Part shown: piece after piece, positions 1-11,452 of the stretch | Layout of the letters: each line of letters begins with the position of its first letter | Numbering within the stretch: the first letter of the stretch is position 1 | DNA from: Podocnemis expansa | Lineage: Eukaryota; Chordata; Testudines; Podocnemididae | Assembly (NCBI GenBank): GCA_007922195.1 | Contig: ML682038.1 | Location: 7,125,950 to 7,189,949, forward strand | Direction: 5' to 3' | DNA length: 64,000 nt | The notes under the pieces: model-generated | What the model saw: the letters and a program-made list of their open reading frames with translations, nothing else | The model's database searches: none | What the model was told of the DNA's origin: nothing | Translations under genes and position numbers: made by a program

Positions 1-585
1 TTTCCTAAGGCAAAACTTCTGTTTAAGTGAACAGTACAGAACAGGAGCTACTTACATCTGCCCTACACTAAAGCATTTAGTCTACAGAGACAATACAATG
101 CCTGCCAAGTTTTACAACCCTTTCCCCAGCCCCTTGCACCTTTCACTCTGGATCCCACTTAACCATTTACTTACACTTAGCCATCATTGAACGTACAGAT
201 CACTTTCACATCCCACCCATCTGCTGACAATCTCCATGCCTTGTAGAATGCTAATGACACATCCTAAGACTGAAAAGAGACATACTATATATGTCAGGGT
301 ACACATACCTCTCTCTCCTCTGATCACACACTGTGGGATAGGGAGAAGGACTCAGACCCCCTCCTCCCAAGTGGGACAGGACTGCCTACATTTCCTCATA
401 TCACAATCACATCGTTGACAAGCTGCTCTGACTCTTTTGTTCACCATTCAATACAGCTAGGCCTCATATAGTAAATCCAGCTGGAGTTTATGTAGATAAT
501 TCCCACTGGCTACTACCAACTCCAGGAGGCCTGAGTTAAGTTTGCACTGGTGTGTACCCTTTCCTGGTTTCCAGGGGCTTAAATG
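1..585. other. Non-coding, no recognised element
   Basis: I see no gene, splice-site-bounded ORF or repeat end here. Short ORFs in this stretch have no recognisable motif and look like chance. Confidence 0.6.
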
Positions 586-891
586 CAGGGGCTAAAGTAA
601 GTTGGAACACAAATTTGAGGAGCCAGAGTTCCAGGGCCCTGAAAAATAGAAAAATTGGGTGGAACGCATGTTCTGTTGTGCCCTTGGCTGGGAGCTGCGG
701 CCAGGCTGGGGGAGTTTTCAAATCTCCTGCCCTGAGCATGCTCAGATGCATGCTCAGGGCAGGGGTGGCCTGGCCAGGGAGTAGCTTCAGCCAAGTAAGG
801 GGGGAAAAATGGGGGGAGGGGTCGGGGAGTAGGTGGGAGGCCCAGAGATTAGGAGGATTCTGAGGCCCATCAAGTTATATTTTAACCACTG
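586..891. mobile_element. hAT-type MITE, CAGGGGTTAAAGT family, copy 1
   Basis: The element starts CAGGGGCTAAAGTAA and ends ATTTTAACCACTG, giving imperfect terminal inverted repeats (TIRs). It is flanked by a perfect 8-bp target duplication, CTTAAATG, at 578-585 and 892-899. An 8-bp duplication with CAGNGG ends is typical of the hAT superfamily. It is only 306 bp and encodes no transposase, so it is non-autonomous. Two relatives lie at 10592-11452 and 42613-43112. Confidence 0.85.
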
Positions 892-2586
892 CTTAAATGT
901 TGCTGAACTCAACATTTTGGAAAGGTATGAGACACCACCAGGCGATCTTAAAAGTCTATCTTAACCTAACCACGTTTTTCCATTTACTATACAGTTAGTT
1001 CTATTAATTAGCATTAAATAAAGGTGAGACTGCAAAGGTCATGCTTTAGATACATAATCAACATAAACTCATTATCAAGCAAACCCTCCCCCAATGTTCT
1101 AGGATATACATTGATGTAGCCCTGTGTATTGTATGAGCTGGCTGAAGATCATAAACTGAAAATATGTTTATACAGCTTAAACATGTTATATAATTGTACA
1201 TGATCATATGTGTAGTTTAGTTCATATTGGGAATTATGTGGTTTACAAAGCACCTCAGTATACAGAACGAACAAAGCACAATTCAGAAGTATTTGCACAT
1301 ATGCAGCTGAGTTTAACAAGGAGCACAAAACTAATAGCTGAGAGGTTATGGAACTAAAACTGGTCACCCAAAATGTTCCCAACTTTTGAATTAGGCATGC
1401 AGCAAATGGCTGGCTGCTAGGAGAAATGATTTTGTATAGTTATAAGGGTAGATACTAGGGTTCTCACCACTCATTTCCTGACAGTTACATCTTTTAAAGA
1501 TACTGCCATTTTTTTCCAGTTATATAAACATGTAGCAAGTAAAATGAGACCTTTGTTACACTTTCTGAATAGCAAACCTATCAAACAGTGATTCTACTAG
1601 TGAGGAAGTGCAGGCAGAAACTTAGTTATAGTTTAAATTTACATCAGAATTTCAACAACTTCTCTACTCAGGGAAAATTAATAGTAATGAATCCTACTGG
1701 GAGGTATTAGCTATCTTTAAAATACTTAAATGATTTGTTTTCTTTGAATTACATCTCCCAATACCCACATTTCTTATGCATCTTTAAGACTAATATTTTG
1801 AGTAATACAAGGTTGCTATTATTTTTACATTAACAAAAAAGATAGATTATTCATTTAATATTCCTTGTGCTTTCAGTGACATATTTAAGTAATCAAGAAA
1901 GAACTAGCCTTTTAATTTGCTCAAGTGATGCACAATCTTGTATGTGGTTTTATAAAGATATTTAATATTTATTTTAAAGATAACAAGGGTCAAACATCTC
2001 CTAGCATATATGGAAAGAGAGGAAATATCTATCAGAATAATTTACTACGAAAGACACTCAAGGTAGCATTAATGTTCACTGATTTCATTTGGTATGATAC
2101 TGAATTTCAGTTAAACAATAAAGATATTTGTTCAGTGTGGTCCAAATCATGCTCACTTTATGCATGGGGATGACTTGCCTGTGACCTAAGGCACTGGTCT
2201 AATAACAGAATACTTGGACTTATGATTATGTCATACCTCAGCATAACTCTGAGAAGGTACAGTCACCTGGTTTGTCTTTTTCTTGTTTATAGTCTTTTAT
2301 TAAACTTCTAATTTTAAAATGTTGACAAATCCTCATCACATGACTCACTGGTTTCAATGGAATGTGAGTAAGGCAATTGGGATTTGGCTCAAAGTCAGTG
2401 ATTAAGTATTAAATTCAAGCTGCCTACACATAACATCCAAATGGAATGGCCTATGGATTTGCAAGGCTAGCAGATGAGATACTGCAATTTTCTTAAAAGA
2501 GCGAAAGGGCATATACATTCAATTCTGCAGTTACAACAGCGTTTGCTACAAGTGAGGTAGTGTCAGCATTTCCAAGAGAAAAGACA
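892..2586. other. AT-rich non-coding DNA
   Basis: No gene or clear repeat is visible between the MITE and the DIRS element. The sequence is AT-rich with stops in all frames. Confidence 0.5.
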
Positions 2587-2609
2587 GTTATTAACCTTTC
2601 CGTAACTGT

Positions 2610-2790
2610 CGTTCTCCGAGATGTGTTCACATCCACTCTAATTAGGTGTGTGCGCATGTGTCATGCATGGGTGTTGGGAGGTTTTTCCTAGCACTCCCTA
2701 TACCTTACTAGGGTTAGCTACAGAGCCCCCTGGAGGTGCGCCTCCATATCCCTCCTTATAAGGTCTCGCTGACCATCCCCTCCTCAGTTC
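2610..2790 (+). repeat. DIRS copy 1 left inverted terminal repeat
   Basis: From TTCTCCGAGATGTGTTCACA onward this matches the reverse complement of 9170-9335. Shared landmarks are GCGCATG, CTTACTAGGGTT and CCCTCCTTATAAGGTCT. About 25 further bases at the outer left end are represented in the ICR. Confidence 0.85.
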
Positions 2791-2834
2791 CTTCTTTCCA
2801 ACTAACTGATGGAGGGGTAGGTGGGTGGGTTTGG

Positions 2835-2934
2835 AGTGGATGTGAGCAACACACCTCGGAGAACGACAGTTATGGAAAGGTTAGTAACCGGCTTTCTTCT
2901 TTGAGTGCTTGCTCACATCAACTTCAGTTAGGTG
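2835..2934 (+). repeat. DIRS copy 1 internal complementary region
   Basis: The first half (2835-2888) is the reverse complement of the left end (about 2587-2640). The second half (2889-2934) is the reverse complement of the right end (about 9290-9335). For example, CTCGGAGAACGACAGTTA pairs with the left end and GAGTGCTTGCTCACAT with the right end. In the accepted DIRS model this region templates joining of the two ends into a circle before integration. Confidence 0.88.
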
Positions 2935-3017
2935 ATTCCCAAGCACTTATTGGAGGTGGAGTCAGAATTATTTTGTCAGTGACTTCAGAACTGCTGCCCC
3001 AGCTGCTGCTTCCTCCC

Positions 3018-4660
3018 TTACATGATGGGTGATGGCATAGTGGACTGCAAACGTATGAATTGAGGATCATGTTGCTGCCCTACATACAGGGGCATTGCTG
3101 GGGCGGGGAAAGACCCGGGGCATGGGCCCAGCCCCGCCCCCAGAGGGCAGGCCCCACCCCCAGCCAAAAGGCCACACCCCCTGGCCTGGGATAGGGCCAG
3201 GGGGAGGCTGTGCCGCCGCCGCCAGCTAGGCCGCGCTGTGGTGTGGCATGGCGTGGTGCAGCCTAGCCTGGCCCAGTGCGGCCGGAAGCAGAAGCTGGAG
3301 GCTGGGCCCGAGGCTGCAGCACTGGATCCCCGGCCGGGGACGGGGCTGGGGCTGCCGCTGCCGCAGCCAGGCCCCGGATCCCCAGTGGGGGATGGGGCTG
3401 CTGCAGCCGTGGGCTGCTGGCCGGGTCCCAGATCCCCAGCAGGGACGGGGCCGCCGCGGGCGGCCAGCCGGGCCCCGGATCCCCGGCCTGGCCGCTGGTG
3501 GCTGCAGCGACCCTGTCCCTGGCCGGGGATCCAGGGCTGCGGCCGCCCAATGCTAGCGACGCCACTGCCTACATATGTCCTGTGTAGCAACTTGGGCTGC
3601 GAAGGTCATTGACATTGCCTGGGCCCTTGGTTGAGTGAGCCGTGATCACAGGAGCAGGTCTCTTTGCTAATTCATAACAGGTTTTGATACAAGATGTAAC
3701 CCATTTGGAAATTGTTTGCGATGAGACCGGAGAGCCCTTCATCCTGTTGGCCACCAAAACGAACAGCTGAGTGGACTTTCTGAATGGTCTTGTTCGTTCG
3801 ATATAGAAGGCTAGTGCCTTCCTCACATCAAGAGAAGGTAAGTTACACTCCCTGTGGGGTTTTGGATAAAAATGGTGGGGTTTTGGATAAAAAATGGGTA
3901 AGAAGATATCCGTATTTGTGTGAAAGACAGAGACCACTTTCGGTAAGAATGCCAGGTGTGGGCGGAGACGCACATTGTCTTTGAGGAACACTATGTAGGG
4001 CAGTTCCGTTGTGAGTGCCCTGAGTTCAGACACTCTTCTGGCAGAGGTGATCACCACTAAAAAGGCCACCTTCCAGGAGAGGTAAAGTTCTGAGCATGTA
4101 GCCAGTGGCTCAAATGGAGGCTTAGTTAAGGTCAGGAGTACCAAATTCAAGTCCCATTGAGGAATGGGTTTGACTGTCTGAGGGAATTTCCTTAACAGTC
4201 CTTTTAGGAATCGACTTACAATTGGGCTGGAAAACACGGAGTACCCACCAATAAGATCATGGAAGGCAGATATGGCTGCCAAATGAACTTTAATAGAAGA
4301 TACCGACAAGCCTCCCAGGCTGAGATGTAGTAAATAGTCTACGATAGTAGGTATGCAAGTGTCCTTATGGTGTATTATTAATCGACTACACAAGTAGCAG
4401 AAGCGTTTCCATTTCACCAGGTAGGTTGATCTTGCCAAGGGCTTTCTACTTTCCAGTAAGATCTCTCTGACCTGTTGAGAATGCTGTAGCTCTCCCTGAC
4501 TTAGCCATGGAGCTTCCATGCTGTGCAATGAAGGGATTGCAGGTTTGGGTGCCGGAGGAAGCCTTGATTCTGCGTGATCAAGTTCTGGTGTAGCGGTAAG
4601 ATAAGAGGGGTCTCTACCAGGAGACCCAGGAGGGTGGGAAACCGATGTTGACATGGCCAT
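3018..4660 (-). pseudogene. DIRS copy 1 tyrosine recombinase, broken
   Basis: The main reading frame (4660 down to 3569, 363 codons) matches DIRS/phage-type tyrosine recombinases. It has an N-terminal helical part including SSIKVHLAAISAFHDL and a catalytic part with TSARRVSELRAL, which holds the first Arg. The second box reads AHSTKG, so the His is present but the following catalytic Arg appears as Lys. A hAT MITE at 3087-3567 then separates the C-terminus; the remainder reads on at 3018-3080 as QQHDPQFIRLQS. The enzyme would integrate the circular DNA copy. It is not functional here. Confidence 0.82.
3087..3567. mobile_element. GC-rich hAT MITE, CAGGGGCRTYGCTG family, copy A
   Basis: The ends are CAGGGGCATTGCTGG and GCTAGCGACGCCACTG. 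A perfect 8-bp TSD, CCTACATA, lies at 3079-3086 and 3568-3575. The interior is very GC-rich with open frames in several registers, which are composition artefacts. It interrupts the DIRS recombinase gene and so is younger than that insertion. Four relatives are at 6975, 15550, 24971 and 43618. Confidence 0.88.
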
Positions 4661-5337
4661 GGTGGTGAAATCACTATCATCAGTGATCCATCTCTTTTTA
4701 TCTTTGATAGGACCTTGTGCATCATCGGAAAAGGTAGAAACGCGTACATCAGAGTTGCTGACCAGATGAGCTGGAAGGCATCTGACAACGATCTTTCACT
4801 GAGTCTGAGGAAGGAGCAGTACCTATTGCACTTGGTGTTGTCTTTCATAGCGAATAGATCCAGTTGAGGGAGTTCCCAACATACGGAAGATGTAAAAGGC
4901 CACGTCTGGGCGGAGAGACCATTCGTGTGTCCAAATAGATCTGCTGAGGGAGTCTGTGAAGGAGTTCTGGGATGCTGGCACATATGAGGCTTCCAAGTGA
5001 ATTTCCCTGGGAATACAGAAGTCCCATAAAGCCAGTGCTCCCTGCAAAGGGCAGATGAGCAAGCTCTCCCTTGTCTGTTTACATAATACATCACGGCTGT
5101 GTTGTCCGTTTTCAGTAAAACGTGCTTGCGCTGTAAGTGACACTCTAAAGCCTGGAAAGCTAGCCTGATCACTCTGACATTGATGTGATCTAACAAGTCC
5201 CTCCTGCTCCAGGAACCTTGAGTCCTTATGCAGTTGAGATGTGCTCCCCATCTGAGGTCTGATGCACCCGTTACCAATGTTATTGTTGGATGGGACCTGG
5301 AGAAGGGCTCACCCGCACAGATCATTTCCCAATCCAT
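4501..5337 (-). pseudogene. DIRS copy 1 RNase H and connection domain
   Basis: The frame contains ITLVTGASDLRWGAHL and later LLKTDNTAVMYYVNRQG, matching the DIRS/Ty3-like RNase H fold with the TDN motif. It lies directly downstream of RT in the same direction, and its C-terminal part overlaps the start of the recombinase frame in another register. RNase H would remove the RNA template during reverse transcription. At the first box the usual Asp appears as Gly (VTGASD), and frames are shifted, so it is not active. Confidence 0.75.
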
Positions 5338-6195
5338 CTACCACTCCAGGGATTTCAGGACATGCGATGGGACATTTATTGCCTGATCTAGTGGGTCCCT
5401 GGATGTGCAGTAGACTGAGGAGAGCCAGAGTTGTAGTGGTCTCAGGTGTAGCCTGGCATGTAGAACTACCCGCATACAGGCAGCAAAGTGACCCAACAGA
5501 CTTAGGCAGGTTCGGACTGTAGTCATAGGGTGATCAGACACATTGCTTATTAGTGTCACAATGCTTTCAAATTGCGTGAGAGGTAGGGAGGCTGTAGCCA
5601 AGTTCGAGTCCAGAATAGCCCCTGTGAACTCTATTCTCTGTGTAGGCACTAGCGTTGACTTTTTCTCGTTTATCAGCAGGCCCAACTTGTCGAACATTCT
5701 TCTTATCATATCTGTGTGGGCCACAACTTGTTCCTTGGCGGTGCCTTTTACCAGCCAATCGTCTAAATATGAAAAGACGTGAATTTGACAATTTCTGAGG
5801 AAGGCCGGCACCACTGCCATACATTTTGTGAAGACTCTGGGGACTGTTAATAGGCCAAAGGGGAAGGCTGTAAACTGAAAATGGTTGTTGCCCACTACAA
5901 ACCTCAGGAATTTTGTGTGCCTCAGTGTAATTGAGATATGGAAATATGCATCTTTCAAGTCAAGGGCAGTGTGTCAGTCTCTGAACTCCAGGGATGAAAT
6001 GACCAATGTCAGGGAGACCATGCGGATTTTCAACCTCCTCACAAATTTGTTTAGATTCTTAAGGTCCAGAAGAGGCCTGAGGACTCCCTTCGATTTGGGA
6101 ATTAGGAAGTAGTTTGAGTAGAACCCTTTCCCTCTCAGCCCTGCTGGGACCTCTTCTACTGATCCCAATTCTAAGCATTTTTGTACTTCTGTCAT
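5338..6195 (-). pseudogene. DIRS copy 1 reverse transcriptase
   Basis: Two adjoining frames carry RT. The upstream one (6195-5974) holds GKGFYSNYFLIPKSKG and LLDLKNLNKFV, the fingers region. A stop separates it from the downstream frame (5958-5338), which begins MKDAYFHISI, the first catalytic Asp box of the palm. That frame then has AFPFGLLTVPRVFTK and the active-site box FSYLDDWLV. DIRS RT copies element RNA to DNA in the nucleus or cytoplasm. The frame break makes it inactive. Confidence 0.85.
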
Positions 6196-6233
6196 CAGGA
6201 GCTATTTGTGAGAGGTGTCCCTGAGAAGTGAGG

Positions 6234-9031
6234 TCAGGGGGTTGAGAGGAATTGGATAGAGTATCCCTTTTCCACCATGCGTAGCATCCAGTTGTCTGAT
6301 CTTATATGGGACCATGCCTGGTAGAAGTGGAATAAATGGTCTGAAAACAATGAAGTTACTGTTTGGAATACTGGTATGGTGTCCTTGAGTGCCTCTTCAA
6401 AAACCTCATTTAGGACCTTGAGTCTGCTTAGAAGAACTGTTGTTTCTAATGGATGAGGGGTATGACCTCCTTCTACCACCTGTGATAGAGTTACTGTTCC
6501 TGGTTCTCCTGCACCTTGGATACTGTCTCTGATGTTGATATTTGTGGGGGGTTGGTTGGTGTCTGAAGTTTCGTCTCTGGGTGGCTCACGTGTGCATACC
6601 AAGAGACTTCAAGGTAGCTTTTGAATCTTTTAGGCTGTGTAATTTTGAGTCAGTTTGCTCAGAAAATAAATTTCCCTGGAATAGAAGATCCTGTACTGTC
6701 TGCTGTACTTCGTAAGGGAGACCTGACGCCTGTAGCCAAGAACTGCTTCTCATAGAGATCCCTGAGGCCATTGTCTGGGCTGCTGTGTCGGCCAAGTCTA
6801 GGGCTCCTTGTAAGGAGATCCTTGCCACTGCTTTACCCTCCTCTACCCGGGGTGGTAAATTCTTTCTTGGAGTCAGGTGTCAGGGAGTCTTGAAAATTTT
6901 GACATAGAATTCCACGTATTAAATGTGTAACAGCTAAGGATGGCCTCATGGTTAGCCACTCTGAGTAGCAAATACAGGGGCATTGCTGGCGCCAGACAAA
7001 TAGGGCCTGTGCCCCGAATCCCAGCCCCAGTGCCCCGGGTCTGGGGGGGGGGGGGGCCCGCCTCTCCCAGTCTCTGGCCCAATCCGGGGCCCAGCTGCCC
7101 ACGGCTGCCCCTCCTGGCTCTGTCCCCATCCCCGGCCAGGGATCCAGGGCCCAGCTGCCCATGGCTGTGGAAACCATTGCCAGCCCGTCCCTGACTTGGG
7201 ATCCAGGGCCCAGCCGCCCGTGGCTGCAGCTGCCCCTCCTGGCCCTGTTCCTGGCCAGGGGATGTGGCCTGCTGGCAGGAGGCATGGCCTGCTGGCAGGG
7301 GGCGGGGACTGGGGCAGTGCCTTGGGTCCTTCCCAGGAGCAGCAATGGTCCTGAGCAAGCCCCCAGTGGAGTACTCCTTTCTACCATATAGATCAAATCT
7401 CTTGGCTTCTCTGGTTTTGGGGGTTGGTGCCTGGGTACCCTGTCTCTGCTTATCATTGGCGACGGCCACTACTAGGGATCCCGGAGACGGGTGTGTGTAT
7501 AAAAATTCATATCCTTTAGGGGGAACGAAGTACTTCCACTCTACCCGCTTGGGTGTAGCCGGGATCAATGACGGCGTTTGCCAAATGGTTTTCATATATT
7601 TTGTCAATAGTTTTTATGAGGGGCAAAGCCACCTTAGCTGGGCCTGAGGATGATAGGATATCAGTCATGGTGTTGGAGAATTCCTCAGTGACCTCCAATA
7701 TCTCAATACCTAGGTTAGGGGCTAGGTAAGCCCTACTGTCCTCAGAAGTGGGGGCTGGGGTGGTCCCCGCTGCGACTTCATCTGGAGAAGAAGAGGATCC
7801 CCTCAGTTGGTACGTGTCTTCAACATCCTGTTCCCCTGTGTCATGTAGACCTGATGCTTCAAGGTCGTCTGCGGCACTGGTATCAGTCTAGATGCTGGCA
7901 AGGGTGCTTCTTGGGATCGAGTGCTGAGGGCCTTGGGGCACCCTACTAGCCACAGTGTCATCCCATGACAAAGTCTCTGACCTTGTGCCTGTGGGTCTAC
8001 TTCTGGAGACTTTCGACAGGGAACTTGCAGATTGGGGTCCTGGTGTCTGATGATAAGCCCACGGAGTCCAAAAGGGCCAGCTCATTGGATTCTGCCACTG
8101 GGACGCCAACAGCACCTGGAAGGGTTGTGGCCTATGGTCATGGTGCCGAGAGATGGAGTGTGACTGGCTTCTATATGAAGCTATGGAGCCCGCCTCTGAC
8201 TCTGAGAGTGAGTGGCTCCTTGGTGACCACAGCGGTGCCATGGACCATGGCTCCAGGAATCTGTGTCCTGATGGATGGCGCAGTATCGGCATCGGCTTGC
8301 CCCTAGAACAGGTTGATGTCTGCGACGATGGCAGAGTTGCTCAGCCATTGTGGCACTGTAGACTCTAGCAAGTCTTTCATTGCTTCATATGTGTCTAAGG
8401 TGGACGGAGATCTAATAATATCCGTCTCCTCATCTACTGCCAGCAAATGGCCCATCCCTGGGTCCACACTTGACGGTCCTACCTCTGGGACCGGAATCAG
8501 CGCTGGGGGCAGTCTAGCAGCAGGGACTCCATGGCCCAGAGTGGGTCTCATGGCACCAGCCCCCTTTGTCTTTATTCTTGGGTGCCAGCGACCTGCCTCC
8601 CTCTGCCGATGTTTCTTCCGTGGCACCAGCGATTGCTAACGGTGCTTCTGTGCGGACTTCAGTGCTGGGGACCTCCAGTGCCTAGAGTCTTTTTCAGGCT
8701 TTTTTGAGGTGTCTTTAGGTGCTGGAGTGCTCTTAACTGACATCGCTGTTGAAGCTGGTTCTGAGGGGCTGGGTGAAGGTCTTAGCACAGATTCCATCAG
8801 GAACAACTTGATTCTCTGCAACCTTTCTTTTCTAGTTCAGGGATGAAACGACTTGCAGATTTTGCACTTCTGGGTCAGGTGCACCTCACCCAAGCACTTT
8901 AGACAAATGGAATGAGGATCACTCCTAGGCATAGGTTTTTTGTATATCTCACTTGGCTTAAAGCCTGGGGACTGAGGCATGCCCCAGTCCCGGGCGAAGA
9001 TGAAAGTCCTCTTTTTTTGTTTTTTAAACAC
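6234..9031 (-). pseudogene. DIRS copy 1 gag-like region
   Basis: A series of short frames covers the 5' part. The first (9031-8837) has a CCHC zinc knuckle, CLKCLGEVHLTQKC, also found at the matching place in the second DIRS copy (50275-51042). A later frame (6828-6586) has RISLQGALDLADTAAQTMAS, which matches DIRS copy 2 around 49250 (ALQVALDIVDMAARTIGS). The interior is Pro- and Ser-rich and low in conservation. Stops, frameshifts and the hAT insertion at 6975-7353 disable it. Confidence 0.7.
6975..7353. mobile_element. GC-rich hAT MITE, CAGGGGCRTYGCTG family, copy B
   Basis: The ends are CAGGGGCATTGCTGG and AGCAGCAATGGTCCTG. The flanks AGCAAATA (6967-6974) and AGCAAGCC (7354-7361) share only 5 of 8 bases, so the TSD is decayed or the edge is altered. 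It sits in the DIRS gag region and contains a long G run near 7045. Confidence 0.75.
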
Positions 9032-9169
9032 AATTAACTAGTAAGAATTACTACAACAATAACTGAGGAAAAGGGGAAAAAAGAGAGTACTAGGGAAGAT
9101 CTCAAATGAGAGAGCTCACGTCCCAGCTAGTCATCACTAGCGGGAATAAGGAACTGAGGAGGGGAGGGT

Positions 9170-9335
9170 TGGCAAGACCTTATAAGGAGGGATATGATGG
9201 CATGCCTCCAGGGGGTTCCATAGCCAACCCTAGTAAGGGATGGGGAGGGCTAGGGAAAACCTTCCGGCAGCCATGCACAACATGCGCATGCACACTTAAT
9301 TGGAATCAATGTGAGCAAGCACTCGAAGGAGAACC
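9170..9335 (-). repeat. DIRS copy 1 right inverted terminal repeat
   Basis: This is the reverse complement of 2610-2790, with matching blocks such as CCTTATAAGGAGGGATAT and CATGCGCATG. The outer end GAGCAAGCACTCGAAGGAGA is also represented in the ICR at 2889-2934. Confidence 0.85.
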
Positions 9336-9436
9336 CTTCCCTCTAATTAATAATAATTCATTTCCACTTTCCTTTAAAATCAATTTTTTTTCCATAAAAA
9401 GTTTAATCTTTAGCCATAGTCTGCCTTTAGTTACAC

Positions 9437-9595
9437 CAGCAATTCTCAACCACTGTGTCGGGGCACATTACTGTGTTGCCACACAGCAGTAAGTGTGTTG
9501 AGGAGAGCCAAAGGGGGATAGGTGGGCTGGTGTCTCCTGTATAGTCATATATGCTGCCAAGTGTGTCGTGACTTGTAGGAGGTTGATAACCACTG
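9437..9595. mobile_element. hAT MITE, CAGNGGTTCTCAACC family
   Basis: It starts CAGCAATTCTCAACCACTG and ends GAGGTTGATAACCACTG, giving good TIRs. Flanks AGTTACAC (9429-9436) and AGTTATAC (9596-9603) are a 7/8 TSD. It is 159 bp with no coding capacity. Confidence 0.82.
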
Positions 9596-9603
9596 AGTTA
9601 TAC

Positions 9604-10583
9604 TAGTACAAACTCTGAAAAATAAATAGGTATTCATTTTATGTAAATTAGAGTAGAATGTGACTTCTACCTTCTATTCCCATAAAATATTGTGAAGGTA
9701 TTTAGAAATACCCCTTTCTCTCATGATGTAAACTAGTGGTATTTTGGAAAATTAGCAATTTTTAAAAAGAAATTTAGATTACAGTTTGTGTAATTAACCC
9801 CTTTTTTCCCCAGTGAGGCATTTTAGAACATAGATTTAATCATTAAGCATATGCACTCTTTTCCTGGGTTTGTCTTGGAATTTACAAGTGTAGACCACCA
9901 AAATGAAAGCCTGTTCCCTTCCTATTCACTATCTACTCCTTTTGTTTTTTAATACATTTTTAATTTATATGAGGGACCGGGTGAATTGGTTTGGTTAAAA
10001 TAAGCTTCCATTTGTTCTGTAACCAACACGTTTCGCATTTCCATAAATGAATCAAATTCAACCACAACATGTCATATGTGCTTTTATGCATAGCGAAAAA
10101 AATAAATTTGTTATTTTATATTTGTTTCCATTCTTCATTCTACATGATTAAACAAAAGAAATATATCTCAGTAAGAAGGAAAATTTTTGACATTTTTTCA
10201 CGTCACTTGGTTATAACAAGTCCAGTACAGCATGACTGACCACCGTATCAAGTTAAAAAAAAAAAAGCTCACAGTCTGCACTTTCCAGTGATCTAGCAGT
10301 TACTGGCAAATAATAAAAAGATTATTAAGCTAGTTCACAAATAACTTCACTGATTAAGGCAAGTATTGGTACCTACATGGGACTGATCACATTGATTAAA
10401 GGTGTGTTTTTAAGCAGTTGACTGAAACTTGTCCAGGTAATCTATTAACAAGAATTAGAATAATCCTGAATAGATTACTAATGTTTAAATGATAATACTA
10501 AGATGTTTAATTCTATTCTCTTTGTTTGAAAAGATGATTATGTTCTGCACAATCTATAAGTGAACCAAACTCAACCACAACAT
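9604..10583. other. Non-coding AT-rich DNA with a short duplicated block
   Basis: No gene is visible. About 45 bases at 10056-10100 (TCAACCACAACATGTCATAT and neighbours) recur at 10570-10591 and continue at 11453, where the second copy is split by a hAT MITE. The first copy therefore serves as an unoccupied-site paralogue. Confidence 0.6.
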
Positions 10584-10591
10584 GTCATATG

Positions 10592-11452
10592 CAGGGGTTA
10601 AAGTATAATTTGAAGGACCTCGGAACCCTCCTAAATTTCCAGGGCCCCTTCATGCACATCCAGGCCCCCTTAACCCACCCCAACTATTGCCTCCCCGAAT
10701 GCCTGCCCCCCCACCCCAGCTACTGCTCCTCAAATGCCTGCCCCCACCCCAGCTACTGTCCCCCACCCCAGCCAGTGCCCCCTAAACACCTACCCCCCAT
10801 CAGACCACTCTTTCCCCACATCTTCCTCGGCCCCAATCCCCATTCCCTAAGCTCCCTGCACCCATATCCCCACTCCAGCCCTCCTAACCCCACACCCCCA
10901 CCTCCCCCATCTTCACTTCACCCCGTTCAGTCCCCCAACCCCCTCCACATCTCTGCAGCCCACCATCCCAACTTCTTCTTTCCAACCCCTTCCATGCTGA
11001 GCTGCCAGCTGCTTCACTGTACCCAAACCACGTTCCCCCCCAAGGCCCCTTTACCTGCGCTGCCAAGGTGGCTGAGGAGCCAGGCTGGACAGAGCTGGGG
11101 GGAGGAAGGCTGCGGCACCAGCTGGCCAGCTGGTGAGAGCAAGCATGGGTCTGAGACTGGATCTGGGCCACACACAACACCCAGGCCCAGCAGGAAGTGG
11201 TGGGGCCACTGCAGACTCCAGAGAAAGTGGGGGGAGTTGTCAGGCTCACTCCAGCCCGCAGCCCCTTCAGCTGGCCCTGGGGAAACACACCAAAACACTG
11301 CACTGCAGTGTGGTCTTCTATTATTAGGGGGCCCTGGAACACAGCATTCCAATGTATTTCTCTATATTCAGCAAGAACCAGAACAATGCCCCTCTAAAAA
11401 CAGGGGGCTCGGAACACTGCTGCGGGTTGTTCCAGCTTACTTTAACCCCCTG
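10592..11452. mobile_element. hAT-type MITE, CAGGGGTTAAAGT family, copy 2
   Basis: The ends are CAGGGGTTAAAGTATAA and TTACTTTAACCCCCTG. The left flank GTCATATG and the right GTCATATA agree at 7 of 8 if the right edge is taken one base earlier. The interior is C-rich on the plus strand, so it opens a 293-codon frame (10589-11470) that is Pro-rich and low-complexity. I treat that frame as non-coding. At 861 bp it is the longest family member here. Confidence 0.82.

Larger units (their letters stand above)
2587..9335 (-). mobile_element. DIRS-type retrotransposon, copy 1, decayed
   Basis: This is a minus-strand DIRS element. Reading right to left it has a gag region with a CCHC knuckle, reverse transcriptase (RT) with YLDD, RNase H, and a tyrosine recombinase. 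It has inverted terminal repeats and, near its 3' end, an internal complementary region (ICR) that is the reverse complement of both outer ends. This layout is diagnostic of DIRS elements and differs from LTR and LINE elements. About 860 bp of its length comes from two later hAT insertions (3087-3567 and 6975-7353). Every reading frame is broken. The outer limits were set by aligning each end to the ICR and may be off by a few bases. Confidence 0.9.

Noticed and set aside
3018..3612. Overlapping ORFs of 100-190 codons on both strands
   Set aside because: They follow the GC-rich hAT MITE at 3087-3567. Openness in many frames is a composition effect.
7045..7060. Long G run as a possible G-quadruplex regulatory site
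   Set aside because: It is one homopolymer inside a MITE, without spaced G tracts or a nearby gene.
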